54,972 nucleotides of DNA, taken from contig DJPV01000047.1 of assembly GCA_002437435.1 (NCBI GenBank), positions 1-54,972 of the forward strand, written 5' to 3'. The DNA is from Lachnospiraceae bacterium UBA6403. GTDB lineage: Bacteria; Bacillota; Clostridia; Lachnospirales; Lachnospiraceae. The first letter of the stretch is position 1, and every line of letters starts with the position of its first letter. Position numbers and translations under genes: made by a program. The notes under the pieces are model-generated. The model saw only the letters and a program-made list of their open reading frames with translations, was not told the DNA's origin and searched no databases. Positions 32,003 to 41,178 of this stretch are shown here, piece after piece.

Positions 32003-34255
32003 TTAATACATATTTAAAGGATTAAAGTCAAATTGCAGACTAAAATCCTGAAGTTCTTTTTTCTCTGATACATACATTTCAATCTGGTCTTTTAAAGCCA
32101 CCAGCTCATTATACCGATAATTCTTAATATAGACAACCCTTCTGTAAATATCTCGTATCTTTGCTATTACCGGTATCGATGGTCCGATTATTTTCATATC
32201 CCGGTCATTTTCTGAGCAGTTTCTGATATAGGAACAGATATCTTCCGCCATCTGATCCAAAAAAGTCTCGTTGGAGCACACCATCAATATCACCAGCATA
32301 TTCCATTCAGGCGGATATTTCATAAGTCCACGGTACGCTTCTTCTTCCTTATAAAATTCCAGATAATTCTGAGCTGCTGCTGCCTTTATCGCATAATGCT
32401 CCGGCTTATAAGTCTGGATCACGACTTTACCCGGCTGTGTACCTCTCCCGGCTCTTCCTGCCGCCTGTGTGATCAGATCAAAAGTACGTTCTCCTGCCCG
32501 ATAATCATTCTGGAATAAAGTAAGATCTGCCAGAATGATTCCAACCAGAGTCACATTTGAAAAATCATGCCCTTTTACGATCATCTGCGTTCCAACCAGT
32601 ATATCCGCTTCTCCATTTCCAAATTTCTCTAAGATCTGCTCATGTGCATCCTTCGCTGATGTAGTATCCTTATCCATACGAAGGATTTTCGCCTGAGGGA
32701 ATAATCGCTGAACCTCTTCCTCAAGTTTCTGGGTTCCTGTTCCGTATCCACCGATCAGCCCGGAATGGCAGGAAGGACATACTTTGGGCTGTGGCATCTG
32801 GAATCCACAATAATGACAGATCATCTGATTATTTCCATGTCTGGTCAGACTGACATCACAGTGCGGACATTTAAGTGCCTCGCCACAACTTCTGCATGAT
32901 ACGAAACTGTTATATCCTCTTTTATTGATAAACAACATTACCTGTTGCCTGCGAGCAAGCCGATCTGTAATGTCATCCGCAAGTTCCCTGCTTATGATTG
33001 AACGGTTTCCTGCTTTTAATTCCTTTCTCAGGTCGACGATCGAGGTCTCTGCAAGCTGCCCGTTTCCTGCGCGTTCATGCAGTTCAAGCAAACGATAAGT
33101 CCCGTTAAGTGCCCTGTGATAACTCTCAACAGATGGAGTCGCCGAACCAAGCAGCACGCTTGCATGTTCAAGCTCTGCACGTTTTACTGCCGTTTCCCTC
33201 GCATGATACTTCGGTGGATAATCACTTTTATAACTTGTCTCATGTTCTTCATCTATAATAATGATCCCAAGATTCTGAAATGGTGCAAATAACGCCGAAC
33301 GCGGCCCGATCACCACATCTACATCCCCGTTCTTCGCCCGCATGAACTGGTCATATTTCTCTCCATCACTCAATCTGGAATTAATGATCGTCACCCGATC
33401 ACCAAAATAATTCCTGAAATACCGGACGGTCTGATAAGTAAGTGCGATTTCCGGGATCAGAATGATCGCCTGCTTTCCCATCTTGATCGTTTGTTTTACA
33501 ATATTCACATAGACTTCCGTTTTTCCACTTCCGGTAATTCCATGCAGCAGATAAGTCTTCTGTTTTCCCTGTTCCATATCATGAGTCACTTCATCTACAA
33601 CTGCCTGCTGTTCTTTATTTAAAGTGATCTGGAAATTCTCTTTATAATCATAAACACCCGCTGTACGATACCGTTCTTTACTGATGACAGTGATTATACC
33701 ATCCTGTTGCATTGCTTTAAGCGTTGCCGGTGATATATTCCACTTTTGTTTTACGACATCCATCGAAAGATGCCTTTCCGGTGTCTCTTCTAATGCCTGC
33801 AGCAGCCGCAGTTTTGCCTGTGCATGTTTCTTTTGATATTGCTCCCTGATGTATGCTATATGCTCTGCGTCTGCATTTTCTGAAAGCACTACGATCTGAT
33901 CCACTAATTGACGGATTGTTTTTTTTACCGGCATTACGGTACGGATCGCATTGATCATCGTAGATCCATAGTTCTCTCTGATCCATGCTGCAAGAGCAAG
34001 CAACCGTCCTTCCACCGGTACGGAACGATCACAGAGTTCCGCAATCTCCTTGATCCGATCCGGCCGGCACTCAGTCTGATCTGAAAATCCGATCACATAT
34101 CCGGTGCGAAGATGATTTCCTCTGCCAAACGGAATCTTAACCATACTGCCAAGCTGGATATTTTCCCTCAGATCATCCGGTATTCTGTATTGAAACGGAC
34201 GATCAATAGCTTCATGCGAAATATCGATTATTATATCCGCATATTTTGGTAACAT
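32003..34255 (-). CDS. priA: Primosomal helicase PriA
   Basis: 3'-5' DNA helicase that restarts stalled replication forks. An N-terminal DNA-binding domain (about 1-200) is followed by Walker A GITGSGKTEVY, Walker B IIIDEEHETSYK, then paired zinc-binding cysteines (SCRSCGEALKCPHCD ... CHYCGFQMPQPKVCPSC) and the helicase C part with GTQMIVKGHDF and QAAGRAGRG. Length is 750. The start is inside the end of murE (44-nt overlap), with GGAGG 6 nt before the ATG, so the two genes are translationally coupled. Confidence 0.97.
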   Translation of the reverse strand: MLPKYADIIIDISHEAIDRPFQYRIPDDLRENIQLGSMVKIPFGRGNHLRTGYVIGFSDQTECRPDRIKEIAELCDRSVPVEGRLLALAAWIRENYGSTMINAIRTVMPVKKTIRQLVDQIVVLSENADAEHIAYIREQYQKKHAQAKLRLLQALEETPERHLSMDVVKQKWNISPATLKAMQQDGIITVISKERYRTAGVYDYKENFQITLNKEQQAVVDEVTHDMEQGKQKTYLLHGITGSGKTEVYVNIVKQTIKMGKQAIILIPEIALTYQTVRYFRNYFGDRVTIINSRLSDGEKYDQFMRAKNGDVDVVIGPRSALFAPFQNLGIIIIDEEHETSYKSDYPPKYHARETAVKRAELEHASVLLGSATPSVESYHRALNGTYRLLELHERAGNGQLAETSIVDLRKELKAGNRSIISRELADDITDRLARRQQVMLFINKRGYNSFVSCRSCGEALKCPHCDVSLTRHGNNQMICHYCGFQMPQPKVCPSCHSGLIGGYGTGTQKLEEEVQRLFPQAKILRMDKDTTSAKDAHEQILEKFGNGEADILVGTQMIVKGHDFSNVTLVGIILADLTLFQNDYRAGERTFDLITQAAGRAGRGTQPGKVVIQTYKPEHYAIKAAAAQNYLEFYKEEEAYRGLMKYPPEWNMLVILMVCSNETFLDQMAEDICSYIRNCSENDRDMKIIGPSIPVIAKIRDIYRRVVYIKNYRYNELVALKDQIEMYVSEKKELQDFSLQFDFNPLNMY

Positions 34256-35711
34256 CTTCTTCCTCCAGTACCTCTCTGATCAGGTCTCTCTCATCCATAT
34301 GATGCTTTACACCCTTGATTTCCTGATAATCTTCATGTCCTTTTCCTGCAAGTACGATCACATCCCCCGGCTCAGCATGCATGATCGCATACCGGATTGC
34401 TTCTTTCCGATCAATGATCTCTACATACTTTCCTGTGGTTTTATCGATCCCTGTCTTTATATCATTAATGATATCCTGTGGTTCTTCAAATCTTGGGTTA
34501 TCGGAAGTAATGATCGTAAGATCTGCCATGTTACCGGACACTTCACCCATCTCATATCTTCTCTCTTTTGAACGATTACCACCGCAGCCAAACAGGCTGA
34601 CCAGTCTTTTCGGCTTATATTCTCTTAATGTCTCAAGGATGCTCATCAGGCTTACTGCATTATGGGCATAGTCGATCATGATCGTGAATTTATCCGATAT
34701 CGGTATCAGCTCCACTCTTCCCTTTACCTTGATTGTTTTCAGGATCTCCTGTATCTTGTCAAATGGAACTCCCATCAAATCTGCAACTGCAATAGCCGCC
34801 AGCGAATTATAGATACTGAAATTACCCGGAAGATTGACCAGAATGTCTCCATTCAGCTTTCCTGACAAATGATAACCGATACCGAGATGACCGTCTTTAT
34901 TATACAGATTATGGTCATTTGCCTTATAATCATAATCACCATTAATACCATATGTCACGATCTTACAGGTTGCATGTTCTGTCATTGTATCTACATGTGG
35001 ATCATCTGCATTAAAGATACCAATTTTACACATTGTGAATAATTTGCTTTTCCACATCGCATATTCTTCAAATGTCTTATGTTCATTTGGTCCGATATGG
35101 TCTCTGGAAAGATTGGAGAAGATTCCATAATCAAAATCGACACCCGCCACACGATCAAGCATCAGTCCCTGAGAAGATACTTCCATAACTACACTGTCTA
35201 ATCCATTATCAACCATATCCTTTAATTTCTTATGCACGATCATAGATTCCGGTGTTGTATTATTAGCAGGTGTAGTCTTGTTTCCATCAATAATCTCGAT
35301 CGTTCCGATCAGACCTGTCTTATGTCCTGCACTCATCAGCATCTCACGGATCATGTATGTTGTTGTTGTCTTTCCCTTTGTTCCTGTAATACCGATCACT
35401 GTCAGCTTGGATGAAGGATTTCCATAGAAATTGCTGCTGACAATTCCCATTGCATATCTTGTACTGTCTACTTTTACGATCAATACACCCGGAATCGGTT
35501 CTACATCCTTCTGAACGATCAGGCAGACAGCCCCCTTGTCAATTACATCCTTTATATAAGCATGTCCATCAAAGTTTGCCCCAACAATACAGAAGAACAG
35601 ACCCTGTTCCCCTACTTTTCTGGAATCATTATAAATCTCCTTTATCTCAATATCTTCGTCTCCGCAGATTACTGAATACTGCAATCCTTTTAACAATTCT
35701 CTTGCTTTCAT
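34212..35711 (-). CDS. murE: UDP-MurNAc-tripeptide synthetase MurE, meso-diaminopimelate type
   Basis: Adds the third amino acid to the peptidoglycan stem peptide. The 499 residues contain the ATP loop GITGTKGKTTTTYMI near residue 110, TTPESM, HNLYNKDG and SDNPRFEEP. DNPR is the known signature for meso-diaminopimelate recognition; lysine-type enzymes differ there. It sits where coaBC usually stands between rpoZ and priA in Firmicutes. It begins 62 nt after rpoZ, beyond a terminator-like hairpin, with AGGAG 8 nt before the ATG, and overlaps priA by 44 nt. Confidence 0.96.
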   Translation of the reverse strand: MKARELLKGLQYSVICGDEDIEIKEIYNDSRKVGEQGLFFCIVGANFDGHAYIKDVIDKGAVCLIVQKDVEPIPGVLIVKVDSTRYAMGIVSSNFYGNPSSKLTVIGITGTKGKTTTTYMIREMLMSAGHKTGLIGTIEIIDGNKTTPANNTTPESMIVHKKLKDMVDNGLDSVVMEVSSQGLMLDRVAGVDFDYGIFSNLSRDHIGPNEHKTFEEYAMWKSKLFTMCKIGIFNADDPHVDTMTEHATCKIVTYGINGDYDYKANDHNLYNKDGHLGIGYHLSGKLNGDILVNLPGNFSIYNSLAAIAVADLMGVPFDKIQEILKTIKVKGRVELIPISDKFTIMIDYAHNAVSLMSILETLREYKPKRLVSLFGCGGNRSKERRYEMGEVSGNMADLTIITSDNPRFEEPQDIINDIKTGIDKTTGKYVEIIDRKEAIRYAIMHAEPGDVIVLAGKGHEDYQEIKGVKHHMDERDLIREVLEEEDVTKICGYNNRYFA

Positions 35712-35732
35712 ATGCCACTCTCCTTTTATAAA

Positions 35733-35771
35733 AGAAAAAGGCTGCGCAAAACTGCAACAACCTCTTTTTCT
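35733..35771. terminator. Intrinsic-terminator-like hairpin between rpoZ and murE
   Basis: On the minus strand AGAAAAAGA-GGTTG pairs with CAGCC-TTTTTCT around a 13-nt loop and is followed by TTTTAT, the classic bidirectional form of an intrinsic terminator. I see no promoter in the 25 nt left before the murE start, so it would act as partial termination or attenuation inside the operon. Confidence 0.65.
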
Positions 35772-35773
35772 GA

Positions 35774-36016
35774 TTAGTTTTCTTCTTCGTCATCGCCGAC
35801 AATCTTTACTTTGCCGCTGTAAAGCTCATCAACTGCTATTGATAAAGGCTTATTGCTTGTTGTATTTACAAGTGGCTCCTGTCCTGCGATTATCTCTCTT
35901 GCACGCTTAGCAGTTGCAAGCACGATAGAATATCTACTCTGAACTACCGGATGTTCTCCCGGTTCAACCTCTGAATTAACAACTGCCATTAAGTCTGTGT
36001 ATGATGGATGTAACAT
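35774..36016 (-). CDS. rpoZ: RNA polymerase omega subunit
   Basis: Small 80-residue subunit that helps fold and place the beta' subunit. It shows the family pattern SRYSIVLATAKRAREI and later NKPLSIAVDELYSGKVKI, ending in an acidic tail. It is preceded by gmk (32 nt gap) and by yicC, the canonical order. Confidence 0.95.
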   Translation of the reverse strand: MLHPSYTDLMAVVNSEVEPGEHPVVQSRYSIVLATAKRAREIIAGQEPLVNTTSNKPLSIAVDELYSGKVKIVGDDEEEN

Positions 36017-36048
36017 AATATTATATCCCCTTTCTGAATTTATTTTTC

Positions 36049-36669
36049 TTACCAGATGCCTTTCAAGTCATCCCTTATTTCTTTTATATATGCTTTATTA
36101 TTCGATGTTCTGCACGCATATCCTACGATTACTGAATTCACCGTCTGTATGCATTCCTCCAGATCATCATTAATAACAATGTAGTCATATTTATCCATGT
36201 CTGCTGATTCTTCTGTTGCTTTCTTTAAACGCTTCAGAATCACATCTTCAGCCTCTGTTCCTCTGCCGCGCAATCTGTCCCGCAGGCTATCAATGCTTGG
36301 TGCACTGATAAAGATCAGCAATGCATCCGGATACTGCTCCTTAATCTTCATAGCACCCATAACTTCTATCTCAAGAATAATGTTCTTACCCTGATCCAGA
36401 CTTTCTTCTACAAACTTTCTCGGTGTTCCATAATAATTCTCAACATACTGTGTCCACTCGATAAATCCGCCGTAATCGATCAGATTCTCAAACTCACTCT
36501 TGTCCATGAAGAAATATTCTCTTCCATGTTCTTCACCGGCACGTGGGCTTCTTGTTGTCGCTGATATAGATAACTCATATCCATAATCAGACACCAGTCT
36601 CTTTACGACCGTACCTTTTCCAACTCCCGAAAAACCTGAAATTACAATTAATGAACCTCTGTTTCCCAT
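36049..36669 (-). CDS. gmk: Guanylate kinase
   Basis: Phosphorylates GMP to GDP. VISGFSGVGKGTVVKRL is the P-loop near residue 9, TTRSPRAGEEHGREYFFMDK binds GMP (in two parts), and ILEIEVMGAMKI follows. It is 206 residues from ATG 36669, 4 nt after the yicC stop, because GGAG inside yicC is 7 nt upstream; the longer frame adds 14 unconserved residues. Coupled to yicC. Confidence 0.97.
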   Translation of the reverse strand: MGNRGSLIVISGFSGVGKGTVVKRLVSDYGYELSISATTRSPRAGEEHGREYFFMDKSEFENLIDYGGFIEWTQYVENYYGTPRKFVEESLDQGKNIILEIEVMGAMKIKEQYPDALLIFISAPSIDSLRDRLRGRGTEAEDVILKRLKKATEESADMDKYDYIVINDDLEECIQTVNSVIVGYACRTSNNKAYIKEIRDDLKGIW

Positions 36670-36673
36670 TTTT

Positions 36674-37552
36674 TTACTCCAAATTCTGTATCTGTTCTCT
36701 GACTTTTTCAATATCTGTTTTTAGTTCGATTGCCCGATTCGACACATCAAGAGAATTCGCCTTGGAAAGGATCGTATTCGCCTCTCTGTTCATCTCCTGT
36801 GCAATAAAGTCGAGTTTTCTTCCGACACTTCCACCCGCTTCCAGAATCTTTCTGGTGCTGTCGATGTGACTCTTTAAGCGAACCGTCTCCTCATCTACAC
36901 AGATCTTGTCCGCATATACTACCACCTCTGTTGCAATACGGTTCTCATCAATAACTGAACTGTCAACCAGCTCTGAGATCTTGTCAATCAGCTTCTGTCT
37001 GTATGCCGTTATAAGCTCTGGTGATATCTCCTCAATATAATCAACCGCTGCCATCATACTGTTAAGCTTCTCCAAAAGATTGATTTTCAGGTTCTCACCT
37101 TCTACCATTCTTGACTTAACAAACTTATCCGCAGCTTCATCAAGTGCACTCTGTATCAGACTCCATAACTCATCTTCATCTACCGTCTGCTCTTCCAGAA
37201 CAAAAACCTCCGGAAGTCTGCATATAACAGATGGAGTGATATCATTTGTCAGATTGAAATCCGCTGCCATCTGATTCATATAGCCAATATATTCCTCTGC
37301 CAGCTCTTTGTTAAATTTTACTGATACATTCGTCTCTGTCAGATCTTCATAAGTGATAAAGACATCTACTTTACCACGCTCTATATATTTCTTTAAATAT
37401 GTTCTTATAGTCGTTTCAAAAAAACTCAGTTTCTTTGGTGTTTTTACATTGATCTCGCAAAACCTGTGATTAACAGCCTTAATCTCCACAACTATCTTAC
37501 GGGCTCCGGAAACAATTTCACTTCTTCCAAAACCTGTCATGCTCTTAATCAT
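36674..37552 (-). CDS. yicC: YicC family endoribonuclease
   Basis: YicC/YloC family protein, shown in other bacteria to be an endoribonuclease or RNA-decay factor. The N-terminus MIKSMTGFGRSE, then EIKAVNHRFCEINVKTPK and the C-terminal LDFIAQEMNREANTILSKA (in pieces) are signature stretches. Length is 292. It is the first gene of the yicC-gmk-rpoZ-murE-priA operon and has a strong promoter about 35 nt upstream. Confidence 0.93.
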   Translation of the reverse strand: MIKSMTGFGRSEIVSGARKIVVEIKAVNHRFCEINVKTPKKLSFFETTIRTYLKKYIERGKVDVFITYEDLTETNVSVKFNKELAEEYIGYMNQMAADFNLTNDITPSVICRLPEVFVLEEQTVDEDELWSLIQSALDEAADKFVKSRMVEGENLKINLLEKLNSMMAAVDYIEEISPELITAYRQKLIDKISELVDSSVIDENRIATEVVVYADKICVDEETVRLKSHIDSTRKILEAGGSVGRKLDFIAQEMNREANTILSKANSLDVSNRAIELKTDIEKVREQIQNLE

Positions 37553-37586
37553 AAAATCACATTCTCCTTAAAACAACGGATACCAT

Positions 37587-37615
37587 ATTATACTTCAACC
37601 ACTATAAAAAATCAA
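37587..37615 (-). promoter_or_regulatory. Promoter of the yicC-to-thiN operon
   Basis: Minus-strand -35 TTGATT (37615-37610), 17-nt spacer and a perfect -10 TATAAT (37592-37587), 35 nt before the yicC start. It appears to be the main promoter for about 15 kb of genes. Confidence 0.8.
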
Positions 37616-37620
37616 ATATT

Positions 37621-39369
37621 TTATCTGGTCACTTCTTCAATTCCGCGGATCACCGGCTCGGCTATCATAGAATAGTTTGTATGATAAATTACAAAACCCG
37701 GCTTCGCACCTGCCGGCTTCTTCAGATTCATCCGTTTTGTATAATCGATCTCCACCTTCGGATTCTCTCTGCCGGATGAATAATACGCCGCAAGCCTTGC
37801 CGCCTCTTCATAAGTCTGATCCGGAAGTTCTTCCGCTCCCTCCATGCGTACGATCACATGTGATCCCGGCATCTTCTTTGCATGAAACCACATATCCCCG
37901 CCATTCGCAAACTTAAATGTCAACTCATCATTTTGCAGATTATTCTTGCCGACATACATATGAAAACCATTGGATGATATATAATGATATGGCTTACTCT
38001 TATTAGTATGCTTGTCACCCTTTTTCCCATATCTTCCCTTGATATAACCGCTTAACATCAACTCCTCTTTCACCTGTGCCAATGCATTCTCATCCAGTGT
38101 CATATCGATGAATGCCTGAACCGACTGAAGATATTCCAGTTCATGCCCGGTCTCAACGGTCAGCTTCTCTAAAGCCTCATATGTTCGTTTCTGCTTGTTA
38201 TATTTTGCAAAATATCGTTTGGCATTCTCAAGCACTGATATCGTCGGATCGAGTGGAATCTCGATTTCTTCATTCGTATAATAATTCAGTGCACGAAAAC
38301 TCTTTGCACCCTGTTCCACTCCGTATCCATAGGTATTGATCAATTCGCCATATATCTTATATTTCTCTCGGTCTTCTGTATCTTTCATCTGTTTTAACTG
38401 CAGATCATATTTCTTGCCGGTTCTCTCGATCGCAGTCGAAATGATCTTACGTAGATCTGCTGATTTCTGCCGGATTCTTGTCACCTTACTTTTTTTAAAA
38501 TAATATTCATCTAGGACCTTTGAGATATCATCCTTATCTTCTGCCTGATAATCCTGATACATTCTAAGTCTGACAGATGAAAACTCAACCGGAACATAAC
38601 CATCATATACAATATTCGGCACATATTCTTCTGCCTTTATGTCAGAGACCAGCTTCTCAAATTCCTGATACAGCTTCTCCTTCTGATCATCTGTTAAGGC
38701 AGCCGTCGACTGTCCGCCATCAATTTTCGCACGATAACATAACTCATTCGCGATCAATGGCGAAATACCTGTAATGGATGTATATATCGCTTTTGTTACC
38801 GTCACAGGTTTTGTATATACATCTGATACAAAATAATTCTGGTCTACATCATATGGGGAACGCTTATCACCAGATGGCGGATATACATAAGCTTTACCCG
38901 GAAGTACTTCTCTTACCGAACTCACCAAATGCGATATATGCTTGATACTGTCTATGATTGTTCCATCTGCATCCGTAAAAATAATATTACTGTGCTTGCC
39001 CATAATCTCTATGATAAGTTTTTTTCTGCACAGATCTCCCATCTCATCCAGATGTTCGATCGTAAATTCTACGATACGCTCAAATCCCGGCTGGCAGATA
39101 TCTACGATCCTGCCATTCCCGATATGCTTACGAAGCAGCATGCAGAAATTTGGAGCTGTCATCGGATTCTCCTTAGATGTCTGCAGCAGATAGATGAGAG
39201 GCAGGCTGGCATCTGCCGATAACAATAAACGGTAATTTTCTCTATTGTTCTTAATAATAATATTCAATTCATCATTTTCTGGCTGATAGATCTTATAGAT
39301 CCTTCCATCCACTAATTTTTTTTTCAGATCGCTTACAACATTTGATATTACGACACCATCAAAAGCCAT
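37621..39369 (-). CDS. rqcH: NFACT-family ribosome quality-control factor RqcH (FbpA)
   Basis: Homologue of eukaryotic Rqc2/NEMF. In Bacillus it binds stalled 50S subunits and adds C-terminal alanine tails to stuck peptides. The start MAFDGVVISNVVSDLKKKL is typical, NFACT-N runs to about residue 260, followed by a helix-hairpin-helix and coiled-coil middle (IRQKSADLRKI ... EALEKLTVETGHELEYL), and the C-terminal NFACT-R domain with MWFHAKKMPGSHVIVRME near residue 495. I chose ATG 39369 (AAGGTGG 6 nt upstream), giving 582 residues; the longer frame runs back into the terminator region. Formerly annotated as fibronectin-binding protein. Confidence 0.94.
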   Translation of the reverse strand: MAFDGVVISNVVSDLKKKLVDGRIYKIYQPENDELNIIIKNNRENYRLLLSADASLPLIYLLQTSKENPMTAPNFCMLLRKHIGNGRIVDICQPGFERIVEFTIEHLDEMGDLCRKKLIIEIMGKHSNIIFTDADGTIIDSIKHISHLVSSVREVLPGKAYVYPPSGDKRSPYDVDQNYFVSDVYTKPVTVTKAIYTSITGISPLIANELCYRAKIDGGQSTAALTDDQKEKLYQEFEKLVSDIKAEEYVPNIVYDGYVPVEFSSVRLRMYQDYQAEDKDDISKVLDEYYFKKSKVTRIRQKSADLRKIISTAIERTGKKYDLQLKQMKDTEDREKYKIYGELINTYGYGVEQGAKSFRALNYYTNEEIEIPLDPTISVLENAKRYFAKYNKQKRTYEALEKLTVETGHELEYLQSVQAFIDMTLDENALAQVKEELMLSGYIKGRYGKKGDKHTNKSKPYHYISSNGFHMYVGKNNLQNDELTFKFANGGDMWFHAKKMPGSHVIVRMEGAEELPDQTYEEAARLAAYYSSGRENPKVEIDYTKRMNLKKPAGAKPGFVIYHTNYSMIAEPVIRGIEEVTR

Positions 39370-39436
39370 ATGGAACCACCTTTCCTGCACAGATACGCAT
39401 ATTTGGTATGTCCGCAGCTTGTCTCTCTGTTCTGCG

Positions 39437-39473
39437 GTAAAAAGGCAGAAAATGTATCGTAACATCTTCTGCC
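39437..39473 (-). terminator. Intrinsic terminator after glgA
   Basis: GGCAGAA (39444-39450) pairs with TTCTGCC (39467-39473), with an inner ATGT/ACAT stem. On the minus strand it is followed by TTTTTACC. It separates glgA from rqcH. Confidence 0.8.
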
Positions 39474-39512
39474 TGATTTTTCATTTATAAAAATGAGTTT
39501 ATCCGTTCGTTT

Positions 39513-40949
39513 TTATAATGAATTATAAAGATCATTATATATCTTTGCTGAATTGTACCAGGAGTAATCTTTTCTCATACCACGTTCCTGAATGCCATAC
39601 CATGCATCTTTATTGTTATAATAAACTTCCTTTGCATAATTGATCGCATCCAATAGTTCGTAGGCATTATAATTTGCAAATGAAAAACCTGTTCCTGTAT
39701 TCTCAAACTGATTATATGGTTCTACCGTATCCTTAAGGCCACCGGTCTCTCTTACAATTGGAACCGTTCCATAACGAAGTGCCATTAACTGAGTAAGTCC
39801 ACATGGCTCAAATCTGGATGGAACAAGCATAACATCGCAGCCTGCATACATCTTATGAGATCGTTCATCGGAATAGTAAATATTCGCCGAAACCTTTGCA
39901 GGATGAATGCCCTGATAATAACGGAACATATCCTCATATCTGCTGTCACCGGTTCCAAGAACAATGAACTGAACACCATCACAGCAGATATCATTCATGA
40001 TCCGGTCAACCAGATCCAACCCCTTCTGATCTGTCAGTCTGGATATAATACCTATCACAAACTGTCGATCATCCTGTGGAAGTCCGCATTCCTTCTGAAG
40101 TTCTACCTTATTGATCTTTTTCAGTTCACGGAAATTATCTACACTGTAATTCTTATATACCTGTGGGTCTGTAGCCGGATTCCATACATCATAATCAATT
40201 CCATTTACGATTCCCCATAACGACTGCCATCTTGCACTTAACAGTCCATCCAGACCTTCGCCGTAATATGGTGTCTGAATTTCTCTGGCATATGTGTTAC
40301 TTACTGTTGTGATCTTATCTGCATATACAAGACCACCCTTTAACATACTTGCATCTTTTCTGACTTCCAGCTTATCCGGTGTAAATACATAATCAGGAAG
40401 ACCGGAATCTGCCTTGATCGTATCGATATCCCATTTACCCTGAAACTGTAAATTGTGGATCGTCATAACAGACTTCATACCGCTGAAAAATGGATTTCCG
40501 GCAAATAATGTTTTCAAATATACCGGAACCAGACCAGCCTGCCAGTCATGACAGTGCAGGATATCCGGCTGGAATCCTACTGCCGGCAGGATACACAGGG
40601 CTGCCTTTGAAAAGAAACTGAACTTTTCAATATCCCACTTTACATCTCCATATGGGGTGAAGCCATTGAAGTAATATTCATTATCAATAAAATATACTTT
40701 TACTCCTTCGTATTCCAGATACATAACCCCGACATAATCATTCTTATATCCGATATCCATATAGAAATGAGTCAGATACTGCATTTTTTCTCTGTATTTA
40801 TTTGGAATACAAAGGTAGTTCGGCATGATGACCCGAACGTCATATTCATTCTTGTCAAATATTTTTGGAAGTGTTCCTACAACATCCGCCAGACCACCCG
40901 TTTTGATAAATGGTACACACTCTGAAGCAATATAAGCAACTTTCTTCAT
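39513..40949 (-). CDS. glgA: Glycogen synthase (ADP-glucose type)
   Basis: GT5 retaining glycosyltransferase extending glycogen from ADP-glucose. The N-terminal KTGGLADVVG loop binds the nucleotide sugar, with HCHDWQAGL, TIHNLQFQG and C-terminal PSRFEPCGLTQLMALRYGT plus RETGGLKDTV, including the catalytic Glu region. Length 478 is normal. It stands alone with its own promoter and terminator; other glg genes are not in the window. Confidence 0.97.
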   Translation of the reverse strand: MKKVAYIASECVPFIKTGGLADVVGTLPKIFDKNEYDVRVIMPNYLCIPNKYREKMQYLTHFYMDIGYKNDYVGVMYLEYEGVKVYFIDNEYYFNGFTPYGDVKWDIEKFSFFSKAALCILPAVGFQPDILHCHDWQAGLVPVYLKTLFAGNPFFSGMKSVMTIHNLQFQGKWDIDTIKADSGLPDYVFTPDKLEVRKDASMLKGGLVYADKITTVSNTYAREIQTPYYGEGLDGLLSARWQSLWGIVNGIDYDVWNPATDPQVYKNYSVDNFRELKKINKVELQKECGLPQDDRQFVIGIISRLTDQKGLDLVDRIMNDICCDGVQFIVLGTGDSRYEDMFRYYQGIHPAKVSANIYYSDERSHKMYAGCDVMLVPSRFEPCGLTQLMALRYGTVPIVRETGGLKDTVEPYNQFENTGTGFSFANYNAYELLDAINYAKEVYYNNKDAWYGIQERGMRKDYSWYNSAKIYNDLYNSL

Positions 40950-40992
40950 CTTCTCTTATTTCCTCCCATGGAATAACTCCAAAATAATATTA

Positions 40993-41021
40993 ATTTTATC
41001 ATATTTACACATATAATTCAA
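40993..41021 (-). promoter_or_regulatory. Promoter of glgA
   Basis: Minus-strand -35 TTGAAT (41021-41016), 17-nt spacer and -10 TAAAAT (40998-40993). Confidence 0.7.
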
Positions 41022-41032
41022 TGAATAAAGGC

Positions 41033-41083
41033 ATTGCATTTTATTGCATTTATAAAAATTTGGATGTGGACTTTTCATTGCAT
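41033..41083. repeat. Three ATTGCAT repeats upstream of glgA
   Basis: ATTGCAT occurs at 41033-41039, 41043-41049 and 41077-41083, just upstream of the glgA -35. The first two are 10 bp apart, about one helical turn. They could be binding sites for a regulator; chance in AT-rich DNA is possible. Confidence 0.35.
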
Positions 41084-41102
41084 TTCCATTATCATGGAAA
41101 TG
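41081..41102. repeat. Perfect palindrome between glgA and the DUF1292 gene
   Basis: CATTTCCAT (41081-41089) and ATGGAAATG (41094-41102) form 9-bp arms around TATC. A second palindrome, TGACCGGTCA (41101-41110), touches it, and ACCGGT recurs at 41147-41152. Together they look like operator sites in a divergent regulatory region. Confidence 0.5.
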
Positions 41103-41128
41103 ACCGGTCAGTACGGTTTTATATGATA

Positions 41129-41157
41129 TTGGCATACCATAAAGTTACCGGTAATTT
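41129..41157 (+). promoter_or_regulatory. Possible promoter of the DUF1292 gene
   Basis: -35 TTGGCA (41129-41134), 17-nt spacer, -10 TAATTT (41152-41157). The -10 is weak and the leader would be only about 15 nt. Confidence 0.4.
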
Positions 41158-41178
41158 TATTTGATAAGGAGATCAAAC

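Noticed and set aside
41033..41083. ATTGCAT repeats as a CRISPR array or replication iterons
   Set aside because: Only three 7-mers with unequal spacing and no replication or cas gene nearby; at most regulator sites.
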